Below, piece by piece: positions 24,697 through 33,816 of a stretch of 64,000 bases of DNA. Origin of the DNA: Pseudarthrobacter sp. (GTDB taxonomy: Bacteria > Actinomycetota > Actinomycetes > Actinomycetales > Micrococcaceae). The stretch lies in assembly GCA_031178005.1 (NCBI GenBank), contig JAPSJV010000006.1, positions 62,001-126,000 on the forward strand. The letters run 5' to 3'. Position numbers and translations under genes: made by a program. Under the pieces are notes generated by a model. The model worked only from the letters and a program-made list of their open reading frames with translations, did not search any database and was not told the origin of the DNA. Positions within the stretch are counted from its first letter, which is position 1. Each line of letters opens with the position of its first letter.

Positions 24697-25566
24697 GTTG
24701 GGCGGGAAGGACAGGACCTCGGCGTGGGCACCCAACCGCTTCGACATCACGTCAATGGCCGGCTGGTTCTGGTCCACGCATACGAACCGGCGGCCCAGCT
24801 TCGCAGCCACAGCGCCGAGGGTTCCGGAACCTGCGAAGAAGTCCAGGCACCAATCGTCCGGGCGGCTTGAGGCGGAGACAACGCGCCGTACCAGGCCCTC
24901 CGGCTTTTGGGTGGGATAGCCGGTTTTTTCCTTGCCGGTGGGCGAAACAATGGTGTGCCACCAGACATCGGTGGGCAGCTTGCCCAGCTCCCGTTTGGCT
25001 TCCGTAACGAGTCCCGGCGCCATGTACGGTTCCCGGTCCACCTCTGCATTGTCAAAGTGGTAGCGTGCCGGATTCTTGACGTACACTAGGATGTTGTCGT
25101 GCTTGGTGGGCCAGCGGTTTTTGGCCCGGGCACCGTAGTCATACGCCCAGATGATCTCGTTGAGGAAGCACTCCCGGCCGAATATCGCATCCAGCATTAC
25201 CTTGGCGTAATGCACCTCGCGGTAGTCCAGGTGCAGGTACAGTGTGCCGTCGTCAGCCAGCAGCCGCCAGGCTTCAACCAGCCGCGGTTCCAGGAACGAC
25301 CAGTAGTCGCTGAAGGCGTCGTCGTAGCGGTGCAGGGCGCCCTTGATGGTGCTGTAGGACCGCCCCTTGAAGCCGACACGGTCGCCGTCGCCCTCCAGCG
25401 AATGCACCATTTTGGTTTCCTGGCGCCGTTGCACCCTGCCCGTATTGAACGGCGGGTCCACGTAAATGAGTGTGAAGGCGCCGTCCGGCAGCGTCGGGAG
25501 GAATTCCGCGTTGTCCGCGTGAACCACCAGGTTGCTGCCGTCCGGCGCCCAGACGGATTCAGCCAT
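24694..25566 (-). CDS. Orphan DNA methyltransferase (beta-class, adenine or N4-cytosine)
   Basis: 290 aa. Motif IV, IYVDPPFNTGRVQRR, near residue 35 is the catalytic DPPY-type motif. It precedes the SAM-binding motif I, CLDFFAGSGTLGAVAAKLGR, near 245, the order of the beta class. The ATG start 25566 lies 5 bases after the DEAD-box helicase stop, so it is transcribed with that gene. No restriction endonuclease or specificity subunit is nearby, so it is probably a solitary epigenetic methyltransferase. Base and site are unknown; DPPF occurs mostly in m6A enzymes of this class. The C-terminus ends SFPPN-stop inside the inverted repeat. Confidence 0.88.
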   Translation of the reverse strand: MAESVWAPDGSNLVVHADNAEFLPTLPDGAFTLIYVDPPFNTGRVQRRQETKMVHSLEGDGDRVGFKGRSYSTIKGALHRYDDAFSDYWSFLEPRLVEAWRLLADDGTLYLHLDYREVHYAKVMLDAIFGRECFLNEIIWAYDYGARAKNRWPTKHDNILVYVKNPARYHFDNAEVDREPYMAPGLVTEAKRELGKLPTDVWWHTIVSPTGKEKTGYPTQKPEGLVRRVVSASSRPDDWCLDFFAGSGTLGAVAAKLGRRFVCVDQNQPAIDVMSKRLGAHAEVLSFPPN

Positions 25567-25571
25567 ACGGG

Positions 25572-27293
25572 CTAGGGAGCCTCGGTGCTGCTCTGGCCGG
25601 CACCGTTCGAATCGACCACTTCACCGTTGCGGCGACGGGTACGGGTGCGGCTGCGGCGGGCACGCGAAGGCTGCTCGGCGTCGGCCTTTGCAACAGAATC
25701 CATAGGTGCTTCAGTCTGCGGGGCAGCTTCCGCGCCAGTGGAGGTGCGGTCAGCAGATGTACGACGGCGGCGTCCCCCGGCTTCCCCGTCGCGGTCTCCG
25801 CTCCTGCCGCGGCCGCGGTCAGAGCTGCCGCTGCGGTTGCGGTCGCCGCCACGCTCGCCACCGCGTTCGCCGCTTCGCGCACCAGCGCCTGCCCCGGAGC
25901 GGGTGTTCTTCTTGCCGGTCTCGCCCAGGTCTTCGAGGACCTCGGCGTTTACGCCGGCCAGTACACGCTTGTCGCGGGGGAGGCGTCCCTTGGTGCCCTC
26001 CGGAATGTCCAGCTCTTCATAGAGGTGAGGCGATGAGGAGTACGTTTCCACCGGCTCGGGAACGCTCAGGCCCAGGGCCTTGTTGATGAGGCCCCAGCGT
26101 GGCATATCGTCCCAGTCAACAAAGGTCACGGCGGTGCCCTTGTTGCCGGCGCGGCCGGTGCGGCCCACGCGGTGCAGGTAGATCTTCTCGTCTTCAACGC
26201 ACTGGTAGTTGATGACGTGTGTAACGTCGTCGACGTCGATGCCGCGGGCGGCGACGTCGGTGGCCACCAGGACGTCCACCTTGTTGTTCCGGAAGGCGCG
26301 CAGTGCCTGCTCCCGGGCGCCCTGGCCGAGGTCTCCGTGGATGGCGGCGGCGGCGAAGCCGCGGTCCACCAGCTCCTCGGCAACCTTGGCGGCGGTGCGC
26401 TTGGTCTTGGTGAAGATGATGGTGCGGCCACGGCCGCGTGCCTGCAGGATGCGGGCCACAACTTCGATTTTGTCCATGCTGTGGGCACGGTAGATCAGCT
26501 GCCGGATGTCGCGTTTGGTAAGGCCTTCGTCATCCGGGTCAGCGGCGCGGATATGGGTGGGCTGCGTCATGTAGCGGCGGGCCATGGCAATGACCGGGCC
26601 GGGCATGGTGGCGGAGAAGAGCAGCGTCTGGCGGACGGCCGGTGTGCCGGCGATCAGGGTCTCGACGTCCGGCAGGAAGCCGAGGTCCAGCATTTCATCG
26701 GCCTCGTCGAGGATGACCATCTTGACGTTCTTCAGGACCAGGTGCTTTTGCTTGTAGAGGTCGATCAAGCGGCCGGGCGTACCCACCACAACCTCGACGC
26801 CCTTCTGCAGGGAATCGACCTGGGGCTCGTAGGCACGACCACCGTAGATCGTCGCGATACGGGCATTGCGCTTGCGTGATGCGGTCTGCAGGTCGTTCGC
26901 AACCTGGACGGCAAGTTCACGGGTGGGGACGATTACCAGCGCCTGGGGTGCGCCGGGGACGGGAAGCTTGTCGAAGCCGGCGTCGTCGCGGCCAACCACG
27001 CGCTGGAGGGCAGGGATGCCGAAGCCGAGGGTTTTGCCGGTACCGGTCTTGGCCTGGCCAATGATGTCGTGGCCGGAGAGCGCCACAGGCAGGGTCATGG
27101 CCTGGATGGGGAAGGGGTGCGTAATTCCGGCGTCGGCCAGCGATTCAACGATGTCCGCACGGACGTTGAAATCGGCGAACGACTTTTCTTCAATCTCGTG
27201 CGGTTTTTCGTCGGAAATAATGGTTTCTTCCGGCTCAATGGATTCGATGCCGGACTCGTCAGTCAGAATTTGGTGCGTGTGCAATTCACTCAC
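25572..27293 (-). CDS. DEAD-box ATP-dependent RNA helicase
   Basis: 573 aa from GTG 27293, with AAGGAAA about 7 bases upstream. Helicase motifs are complete: Q motif FADFNVRADIVESLADAGIT, Walker A AKTGTGKT near residue 82, VPTRELAVQV, TPGRLI, DEAD near 197, SAT near 229, ATDVAARGIDVDDV, and HRVGRTGRAG near 378. The C-terminal ~120 residues are Arg/Gly/Ser-rich (RSGERGGERGGDRNRSGSSD) and then basic, an RNA-binding tail as in cold-shock helicases (RhlE/CsdA type). It probably unwinds structured mRNA or rRNA. The ~300-base upstream gap suggests a long 5' leader. The methyltransferase gene follows in the same transcript. Confidence 0.93.
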   Translation of the reverse strand: MSELHTHQILTDESGIESIEPEETIISDEKPHEIEEKSFADFNVRADIVESLADAGITHPFPIQAMTLPVALSGHDIIGQAKTGTGKTLGFGIPALQRVVGRDDAGFDKLPVPGAPQALVIVPTRELAVQVANDLQTASRKRNARIATIYGGRAYEPQVDSLQKGVEVVVGTPGRLIDLYKQKHLVLKNVKMVILDEADEMLDLGFLPDVETLIAGTPAVRQTLLFSATMPGPVIAMARRYMTQPTHIRAADPDDEGLTKRDIRQLIYRAHSMDKIEVVARILQARGRGRTIIFTKTKRTAAKVAEELVDRGFAAAAIHGDLGQGAREQALRAFRNNKVDVLVATDVAARGIDVDDVTHVINYQCVEDEKIYLHRVGRTGRAGNKGTAVTFVDWDDMPRWGLINKALGLSVPEPVETYSSSPHLYEELDIPEGTKGRLPRDKRVLAGVNAEVLEDLGETGKKNTRSGAGAGARSGERGGERGGDRNRSGSSDRGRGRSGDRDGEAGGRRRRTSADRTSTGAEAAPQTEAPMDSVAKADAEQPSRARRSRTRTRRRNGEVVDSNGAGQSSTEAP

Positions 27294-27590
27294 AGGGGAG
27301 TTTCCTTATTCATTTGGGCTGCGCGGCCTGCTCAACGGTGCGGCCGGGAGGCCGTTGACGGAGCATGCTCTGACACGCAGGCAATTCCAGTGGAAGCCGA
27401 TCGCGGGCTATCTGATGCTGGCACTGGGGACCAACTGGTGTGTCTCAAGATCGCGTAGGGGCGGGCTTGTTGAATTTGAAATTCTGCAAAATCAACGACC
27501 GGGCATCCATTTCTACCCTTCCAGTCTAGCCTCCCGGGTAGCCCATACCTGACGAACCCCGTTCCGCCGCGCGCATGACCGGGAAAAGAA
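27294..27590 (-). promoter_or_regulatory. Probable long 5' leader and promoter of the DEAD-box helicase gene
   Basis: This 297-base stretch has no gene. On the minus strand TAGACT at 27523-27528 is a possible -10, which would give a leader of about 220 bases. Long leaders are common for cold-shock helicases, but I could not establish a conserved structure. Confidence 0.35.
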
Positions 27591-29075
27591 TCAACCCACC
27601 AGTTCGAAGTGAACCTGCCGTGTTGGGATATCCGCGCTGATCAGGCGGACACGGACCAGGGTGCCGGACTCCATTTCGCCGTAGCAGCGGGTGGTCACCG
27701 CAGGCTCCGCAATCTGAATGGTTCCTGACGGCCCGCCGTTGCCGTTGGCACTTCCGCCGTTCCCGTTGTTGCCGTTCGCCTTTGTGGGTTTGGAACCGGA
27801 GATAACCGTGGCATCGAATTCCTGCCCTATGTGGTTGACCAGGAGCGCCGCCTCAACGGTATCCAACGCCAAACGTTCCATCCTCCCCGCCAGCTGGTCC
27901 GAGGAGGCCATGATGGCCGGGAGTTCCGGCAGGGCCTCCCGGGCCCAAGCGGGGACTTCGCGTCCGTTGCTCAGCGCCTCGCAGATCACCAGGACAAAAC
28001 GGTCCACCAGGCGGCGCAATGGGGCCGTGGTGTGGGCATAGGGGGCGCCGATTGCCGATTGCACCGAATCGGCCGGGACGGTGCCATCGAAAGTGGTGTA
28101 GCCCGCGCCGCGGAACAGCATCCCGGCCGAATGCAGGATGGCGAGCTGGCGGGGATCCGTGGGGTCCAGCGTGCGCAAGTATTCGCCGTAGCTGAGGGCA
28201 TCGTCCCAGGGTTTGCCCAGTGCGGTGGTCTGGCGCTTGAAATGCCGCAATGAGCGCTCATCCGGAGCCGGCATTGTGCGCAGGATCCCTACCTTGCCCG
28301 CCACCATAAGGGAAGCCGCGGCCATCCCCGTCATCAGCGAAATCTGGGCATTCCAGTCCTCCACCGGAAGCTGCGGGGCCGCGGCAATCCGGTAGCCGCC
28401 GTCGGGCAGTTGCACGATTTCCTGGTCCGGCATGTTCAGGCTGGCACCACCCCGCGCCCGCTCCAGCTCCACACGCTTGATGCCGACTTCCTTCAACAAT
28501 TCCAGCATGGGCCCGGCCGTTCCTGCGTCCAGCTCAGCCTGCACCCCGGCGTAGCTCAGCTTCGCCCGGCTGCGAACGGCGGCCCGGCGGACGCGGACGG
28601 ATTCGACCACGGCGTCAGCGGCCAACTCGAACTCCCAAACGAATGCCGCACACAGTTGGTCCGCAAGGAGGCTGCCGGCCTGCTCGCTGATGACTTCCGG
28701 ATGGAGCGGGATGCGGCCGTCGGGTGCATAAAAAGTCTGCCCCCGCCGGCGTGTTTCCGCGTCGAGCGGGCCGCCAGGGGCGACGAACGACGGGACGTCG
28801 GCGATGGCATAGAGCACCTTGTAGCCCTGGCCGGCGCGCGCGATGAACAGCGCCTGGTCCAGGTCGGTGGAGGATGCGGGGTCGATGGTAATGAACTCAA
28901 CGTCCGTCAGGTCCAGCTCCGGAAGGGCGTGGTTCTCCACCGCCGCCATGGCGTCTTTCAGGGCATCGTCGGGAAAAGCCCCCGGCAACTCGAGCTCCGT
29001 CCGCAAGGCGCTTAACGCCGCGGCGAGGGCGTTGTTCCGGTCATGAACGTTGGGTCCCAGGCGATGGTACGACAC
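27591..29075 (-). CDS. RNB-domain exoribonuclease (RNase II/R family, short actinobacterial form)
   Basis: 494 aa from GTG 29075. The RNB catalytic core begins near residue 50. FITIDPASSTDLDQALFIAR is the Asp cluster, and the fourth Asp of E. coli RNase II (D-I-D-D) is Gln here (D-L-D-Q). Later motifs are GRIPLHPEVISEQAGSLL and the Arg-rich GAPYAHTTAPLRRLVDRFVL. The N-terminal cold-shock domains of RNase II/R are missing. The C-terminal RNA-binding part is interrupted by a low-complexity Asn/Gly linker (NGNNGNGGSANGNGGPSG). It probably degrades single-stranded RNA 3' to 5'. The start follows TACGCT plus seven bases. Confidence 0.85.
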   Translation of the reverse strand: MSYHRLGPNVHDRNNALAAALSALRTELELPGAFPDDALKDAMAAVENHALPELDLTDVEFITIDPASSTDLDQALFIARAGQGYKVLYAIADVPSFVAPGGPLDAETRRRGQTFYAPDGRIPLHPEVISEQAGSLLADQLCAAFVWEFELAADAVVESVRVRRAAVRSRAKLSYAGVQAELDAGTAGPMLELLKEVGIKRVELERARGGASLNMPDQEIVQLPDGGYRIAAAPQLPVEDWNAQISLMTGMAAASLMVAGKVGILRTMPAPDERSLRHFKRQTTALGKPWDDALSYGEYLRTLDPTDPRQLAILHSAGMLFRGAGYTTFDGTVPADSVQSAIGAPYAHTTAPLRRLVDRFVLVICEALSNGREVPAWAREALPELPAIMASSDQLAGRMERLALDTVEAALLVNHIGQEFDATVISGSKPTKANGNNGNGGSANGNGGPSGTIQIAEPAVTTRCYGEMESGTLVRVRLISADIPTRQVHFELVG

Positions 29076-29123
29076 AAAAATCAGCGTAACCCGGTTTTGT
29101 CGTGGCGTCTTGCCTGCGGCTGG

Positions 29124-29798
29124 CTAGGCTCCGCCGCGTCCTGCATCGAGTACAGCCAGCAGGCCGGCAGCGGCAGCAGCAGGGTCCGGAGCCTCGGTGA
29201 TGGCGCGCACCACGACTATCCTGCGGGCACCGGCTTCCACAACTTCGCTCACATTGCCGTGGTCGATCCCGCCGATGGCGAACCACGGCACTTCACCGCC
29301 ATCAGTTCCGGCGGCTGCCGCTGCGTGCCGCACCAGGTCCAGTCCAACGGCTGCCCGCCCCGGCTTCGTGGGCGTGGCCCAGACCGGGCCTACGCAAAAG
29401 TAGTCCAGGTTTCCGCCGCGTGCATCGGCTATGGCTGCGTCCACCTGTTCGGGCGTATGCGAGGACAGTCCGACGACCGGTTCTGCACCGAGCACGGCGC
29501 GGACCTTGGCCGAGGGCAGATCCTTCTGGCCCACGTGGAAGACGGGCGATCCGGAGAGCAGCGCAATGTCCGCGCGGTCATTTACTGCCCATAACCGTTC
29601 GTGACGCTCCGCAGCCTCCCGGACTACCTCCAGGAGTTCCAGTTCCTGCGCGGCCTCAATGGTCTTGTCCCGCAGCTGGATGATGTCCACGCCGCCCGCA
29701 AACGCGGCGTCAACGAAGGATTCAAAATCATCCCGTTCGGTACGGGCGTTAGTGCAGAGATAGAGGCGGGCAGAAGTGAGGTCCGGGCGGGCTGTCAT
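29124..29798 (-). CDS. thiE: Thiamine-phosphate synthase
   Basis: 224 aa. It joins HMP-PP and thiazole phosphate carboxylate into thiamine phosphate. The TIM-barrel signatures are [13 protein letters not shown] near residue 37, [14 protein letters not shown] near 70, [19 protein letters not shown] near 85, [14 protein letters not shown] near 108, and [16 protein letters not shown] near 132. [13 protein letters not shown] lies near 170. It is divergent from thiO-thiS-thiG. ATG 29798 follows TAGGCT-GGCATC, a leaderless start, so it has no room for a riboswitch. It is therefore controlled differently from the thiazole genes. Confidence 0.94.
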   Translation of the reverse strand: MTARPDLTSARLYLCTNARTERDDFESFVDAAFAGGVDIIQLRDKTIEAAQELELLEVVREAAERHERLWAVNDRADIALLSGSPVFHVGQKDLPSAKVRAVLGAEPVVGLSSHTPEQVDAAIADARGGNLDYFCVGPVWATPTKPGRAAVGLDLVRHAAAAAGTDGGEVPWFAIGGIDHGNVSEVVEAGARRIVVVRAITEAPDPAAAAAGLLAVLDAGRGGA

Positions 29799-29804
29799 GA
29801 TGCC

Positions 29805-29810
29805 AGCCTA
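29805..29810 (-). promoter_or_regulatory. Leaderless -10 element of thiE
   Basis: Minus strand TAGGCT-GGCATC-ATG. Its plus-strand counterpart, TAAGCT at 29818-29823, may be the -10 of the riboswitch transcript. Confidence 0.6.
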
Positions 29811-29832
29811 ATTCCTCTAAGCTGGGGAGGTA

Positions 29833-29930
29833 CTGCGGGAGCCAATATGACCGTCATCGGGACGGCAGGCTGAGAGGGCATAAGAGCCGACCGCTTGACC
29901 TGATCCGGCTAATACCGGCGTAGGGAAGGA
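29833..29930 (+). ncRNA. TPP riboswitch (THI box)
   Basis: Conserved words are in order: GCGGGAGCC (29835-29843), CTGAGAGGG (29870-29878), GACCTGAT (29897-29904), and ACCGGCGTAGGGAAGGA (29914-29930). The stem GACCGTCATCGGGACGGC lies between. These are the pyrimidine-sensor and pyrophosphate-sensor cores of the TPP aptamer. The last part carries GGAAGGA, the ribosome-binding site of thiO (ATG 29939), so TPP binding probably blocks translation. I see no terminator hairpin before the start codon. Confidence 0.95.
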
Positions 29931-29938
29931 TTCCAGGA

Positions 29939-31254
29939 ATGGACGTTGCACCCCGGCACCCCGGCACGTTCAGTGCTGACGTTGCGGTTATTGGCGGCGG
30001 AGTGATCGGCCACGCTGTTGCCTGGGAATTCCAGCGCACCGGCCGTTCGGTGGCCCTGATCGATGACGCACCCGGCTCCGGCGCCAGTTGGGCGGCAGCC
30101 GGAATGCTCGCCGCTGTCAGCGAGTACCACTACCAGGAAGAGGACCTCCTGGACCTGATGGTGGAGTCCGCCGGCATGTGGGCCGGTTTCGCGGAGCGCC
30201 TGGCAGCTGACGCTGCGACCACCACGGGATATTTGACGACGCCGACCCTCACCGTGGGTGCCGGCGCTGCGGACCGCAGCACGCTGCTTGACCTGCGCCG
30301 GGTACAGCGCGAACGCGGCCTCGCCGTGGAACCACTCACCATCCGGGAGGCCCGTCAACGCGAGCCCTTGCTGAGCCCCGGAATTTCCTGCGCGCTGGAC
30401 ACCCCTGACGACCATCAGGTGGATCCCCGGTTGCTGATTGCCGCGCTCCGGGAGGCGTTGGGAAAGCACATAAGCGGCAGCACCGCCGTCGAAGATTCTG
30501 TCAACGGCTTCGCTGTTCCGGCCGCGGCGGAAAGTCTGATCTACGACGGCGGGAAGGTCACCGGGGTGCGGCTGCGCGGCGGGGGAGAGATTGCAGCCGG
30601 GGAGACGATCGTGGCAAACGGCCTGCACGCCGGTCAATTGGGCGGCCTCCCCGAAGGATTGCATCTGCCGCTGCGGCCGGTCCACGGCGACATCCTCCGG
30701 CTGCGCGTCCCCGGGCACTTGCGCCCGCTGCTGACCGCTACCATCCGGGGCCTGGTGCACGGCGTGCCCGTGTACCTTGTGCCGCGCACCGACGGGACCC
30801 TGGTGATCGGTGCCACGCAGCGCGAAGACCGGCTCGGAAGCGTGGACCAAGGCCATCACGGAGGGGAAATTGCCGGATCCGCCACTGCCGTGTCCGCCGG
30901 GGGTGTGTACCAGCTGCTCCGGGATGCGCAGCAGCTGGTCCCTGCAGTAGCCGAACTCGAGCTGCTGGAAACAACCGCCCGCGCCCGGCCCGCGACTCCG
31001 GACAACGCGCCCTTCCTGGGCAGGGTGGGAACGGATGCGGGGGACATCCAGGGACTCATCATTTCCACAGGGTTCTTCCGCCACGGAGTATTGCTCGCAC
31101 CGGTGGCCGCGCGCATCTGCCGTGAACTGGCGGACGGTGCGGTGGACCCACGCTGGGCAGCCTTCCACCCGGACCGCTTTTCAAAGGACCGTCGGCCACC
31201 CGATGCCGCCGGTCCTTCCCAACAACAACCCCCACTCGAACACCAGGAATCACG

Positions 31255-31258
<4 letters not shown>
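29939..31258 (+). CDS. thiO: Glycine oxidase
   Basis: 439 aa. It oxidises glycine to iminoglycine, the C-N donor for the thiazole ring in aerobic bacteria that lack ThiH. FAD-binding DVAVIGGGVIGHAVAWEF is near residue 15, and SWAAAGMLAAVSEYHYQEED near 50. The C-terminal FAD region, RARPATPDNAPFLGRV, runs into DIQGLIISTGFFRHGVLLAP near 370. It is the first gene behind the TPP riboswitch, with its ribosome-binding site inside the aptamer end. The 3' end overlaps thiS by 4 bases (ATGA). The ~40-residue tail after the oxidase domain, rich in Pro/Gln/Asn, is probably disordered. Confidence 0.93.
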
Positions 31259-32315
<1,057 letters not shown>

Positions 32316-32349
32316 CGTGTCTGTGACGGCGCGGGGCGGCCGGGAGTGC

Positions 32350-32655
32350 TTACTGGCGGCGCAGGATCTGCGTGAGCCGTTGCACGTCGCGGACATGCCG
32401 GGTGCGGCCAAGGTAGATTGCCGCTGCGACGGCGGCCAGGGATCCCACCACCATGGGCAGGATCCACGGCAGCCAGGTGAGGCCGGGCCGGTAGGTGAAG
32501 CCCGCAACGTTGCAGATGATCCAGGACAGCACGCCAATGGCTACCGCGACTCCGGCCGGCAGGGCCATCCCGTACTTCGTATGGCGCTTGTCATTAGCCC
32601 ACACAATGAAGCCGGCGGCCACCAGGACCAGGACCACAATCACCAGCGAAAGCAT
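32350..32655 (-). CDS. Small integral membrane protein
   Basis: 101 aa from ATG 32655, with AAGGAG about 7 bases upstream. There are three hydrophobic helices: LSLVIVVLVLVAAGFIVWAN, ALPAGVAVAIGVLSWIICNV, and LPWILPMVVGSLAAVAAAIY. The N-terminus resembles small actinobacterial membrane proteins of unknown function. The C-terminal tail is basic (LGRTRHVRDVQRLTQILRRQ). There is no recognisable transport signature. It lies 90 bases after the DUF3107 gene on the same strand and is convergent with thiG, with no clear terminator in the 34-base gap. Confidence 0.7.
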   Translation of the reverse strand: MLSLVIVVLVLVAAGFIVWANDKRHTKYGMALPAGVAVAIGVLSWIICNVAGFTYRPGLTWLPWILPMVVGSLAAVAAAIYLGRTRHVRDVQRLTQILRRQ

Positions 32656-32745
32656 GAATTCTCCTTGGATAGTGCTGCGAAAACCGGACCGCCCCGGCCG
32701 TAGCCGGAGCGGTCCATCTGCGGGCCGGAAACCGGCCGGGTACTG

Positions 32746-32970
32746 CTAGAACTGGCCGAAGCCCACCTTGCGCTGTTCCTGCGCGCCGATCTCCACGTAG
32801 CCCAGTACCGCTGCGGGAATAATGACCACACGGCCTTTCTCATCAGTCAGGCGAAGTTCGTTGCCCTGGCCAATGGCGTCCGCGACGAGCGTGGCTACAG
32901 CATCAGCGTCCTGCGTGGACTCCAGCACAATTTCCCGGCCGACGTTCTGAATGCCGATCTTTACTTCCAC
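32746..32970 (-). CDS. DUF3107 family protein
   Basis: 74 aa from GTG 32970, with GGGAGG 7 bases upstream. The sequence MEVKIGIQNVGREIVLESTQ, RLTDEKGRVVIIPAAVLGYV, EIGAQEQRKVGFG is the actinobacterial DUF3107 family (TB9.4-like, about 70-75 aa). It is a small all-beta/alpha protein of unknown role. The neighbouring TetR regulator and ThiF/MoeB-rhodanese gene have the same company in M. tuberculosis (Rv3206c-Rv3208A, from memory). A possible -10, TAACTT, lies upstream near 32990-33000. Confidence 0.88.
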   Translation of the reverse strand: MEVKIGIQNVGREIVLESTQDADAVATLVADAIGQGNELRLTDEKGRVVIIPAAVLGYVEIGAQEQRKVGFGQF

Positions 32971-33049
32971 AGCGAGGCCTCCCAGCCGATCAAAGTTACA
33001 GTCTTTCCACAATGCGCTGCAGTGATTAGCTGCAACCTCCAGTTGTACT

Positions 33050-33733
33050 CTAGGTCTCCTTGGGGAAACGAGAGATTCCGCGCCAAGCTAAACGGTAGAT
33101 GAGGTCGCTGGCAACTTCGAGGTCCAGGTCGCCGTCCGTTTCGAGCCAGTAACGGGCGCTGACCTGGGCCATGCCGGTGAGTCCACGGCCCAGCAGCTGG
33201 GCCTCCAGCTCCGGAAGCTTGGTGTCCTCGGCGATAACACCCGCGACGGCGTCGGCGAACGTTTTGTTGAAAACCTCCAGCCGTGAACTGACATCCGGAT
33301 CGTTGATCAGGTCTGACTCAAAGACCAGCCGGTGTGCCTGGTCGTCGGCGGCAATGAACCGGAAGTAGGCGCGCATGACCGCCTGGACGCGTTCCTTGTT
33401 GTCGTGCGTGGAGTTCAGGGCATCCAGCATCAGTGCGGTCAGCGACGCCAGGTGGCTCTCCAGGAGCGCGAGGTACAACTCGCGTTTGGAGGGAAAGTGC
33501 TGGTACAGGACGGGTTTGCTGACCTGGGCGGTCTCCGCGATCTCATCCATTGCGGCACCGTGATAGCCATTGGAGACAAAAACCTCCAGGGCGGCGGTCA
33601 GCAGCTGGGCGCGGCGTTCATCGCGGGGCAGCCGGGCCGAACGTTTCACTGGAGTGTTGCCCGGCGTTCCGGTGCTGGCGGCGACGGATCCGTTGACGGC
33701 TGATGCCCGGTCAAGGGGTGCTGGATTGCCCAC
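33050..33733 (-). CDS. TetR-family transcriptional regulator
   Basis: 227 aa from GTG 33733. After a ~30-residue polar N-terminus, the DNA-binding domain is clear at about residues 38-85: RDERRAQLLTAALEVFVSNG, with helix-turn-helix MDEIAETAQVSKPVLYQHFP. The C-terminal ~135 residues are the ligand domain. The conserved YHGAAMDEIA pattern and the neighbourhood match the mycobacterial Rv3208-type regulator, whose ligand I do not know. It is divergent from the ThiF/MoeB gene (83-base gap) and 79 bases upstream of DUF3107 on the same strand. Confidence 0.88.
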   Translation of the reverse strand: MGNPAPLDRASAVNGSVAASTGTPGNTPVKRSARLPRDERRAQLLTAALEVFVSNGYHGAAMDEIAETAQVSKPVLYQHFPSKRELYLALLESHLASLTALMLDALNSTHDNKERVQAVMRAYFRFIAADDQAHRLVFESDLINDPDVSSRLEVFNKTFADAVAGVIAEDTKLPELEAQLLGRGLTGMAQVSARYWLETDGDLDLEVASDLIYRLAWRGISRFPKET

Positions 33734-33816
33734 GATGCCCTGCTTTCACTTGCTGTTATGACCACTTTACGTCCCGGTAATATGACCAGCCGGTATCTGG
33801 GGGCATACATTGAAGT

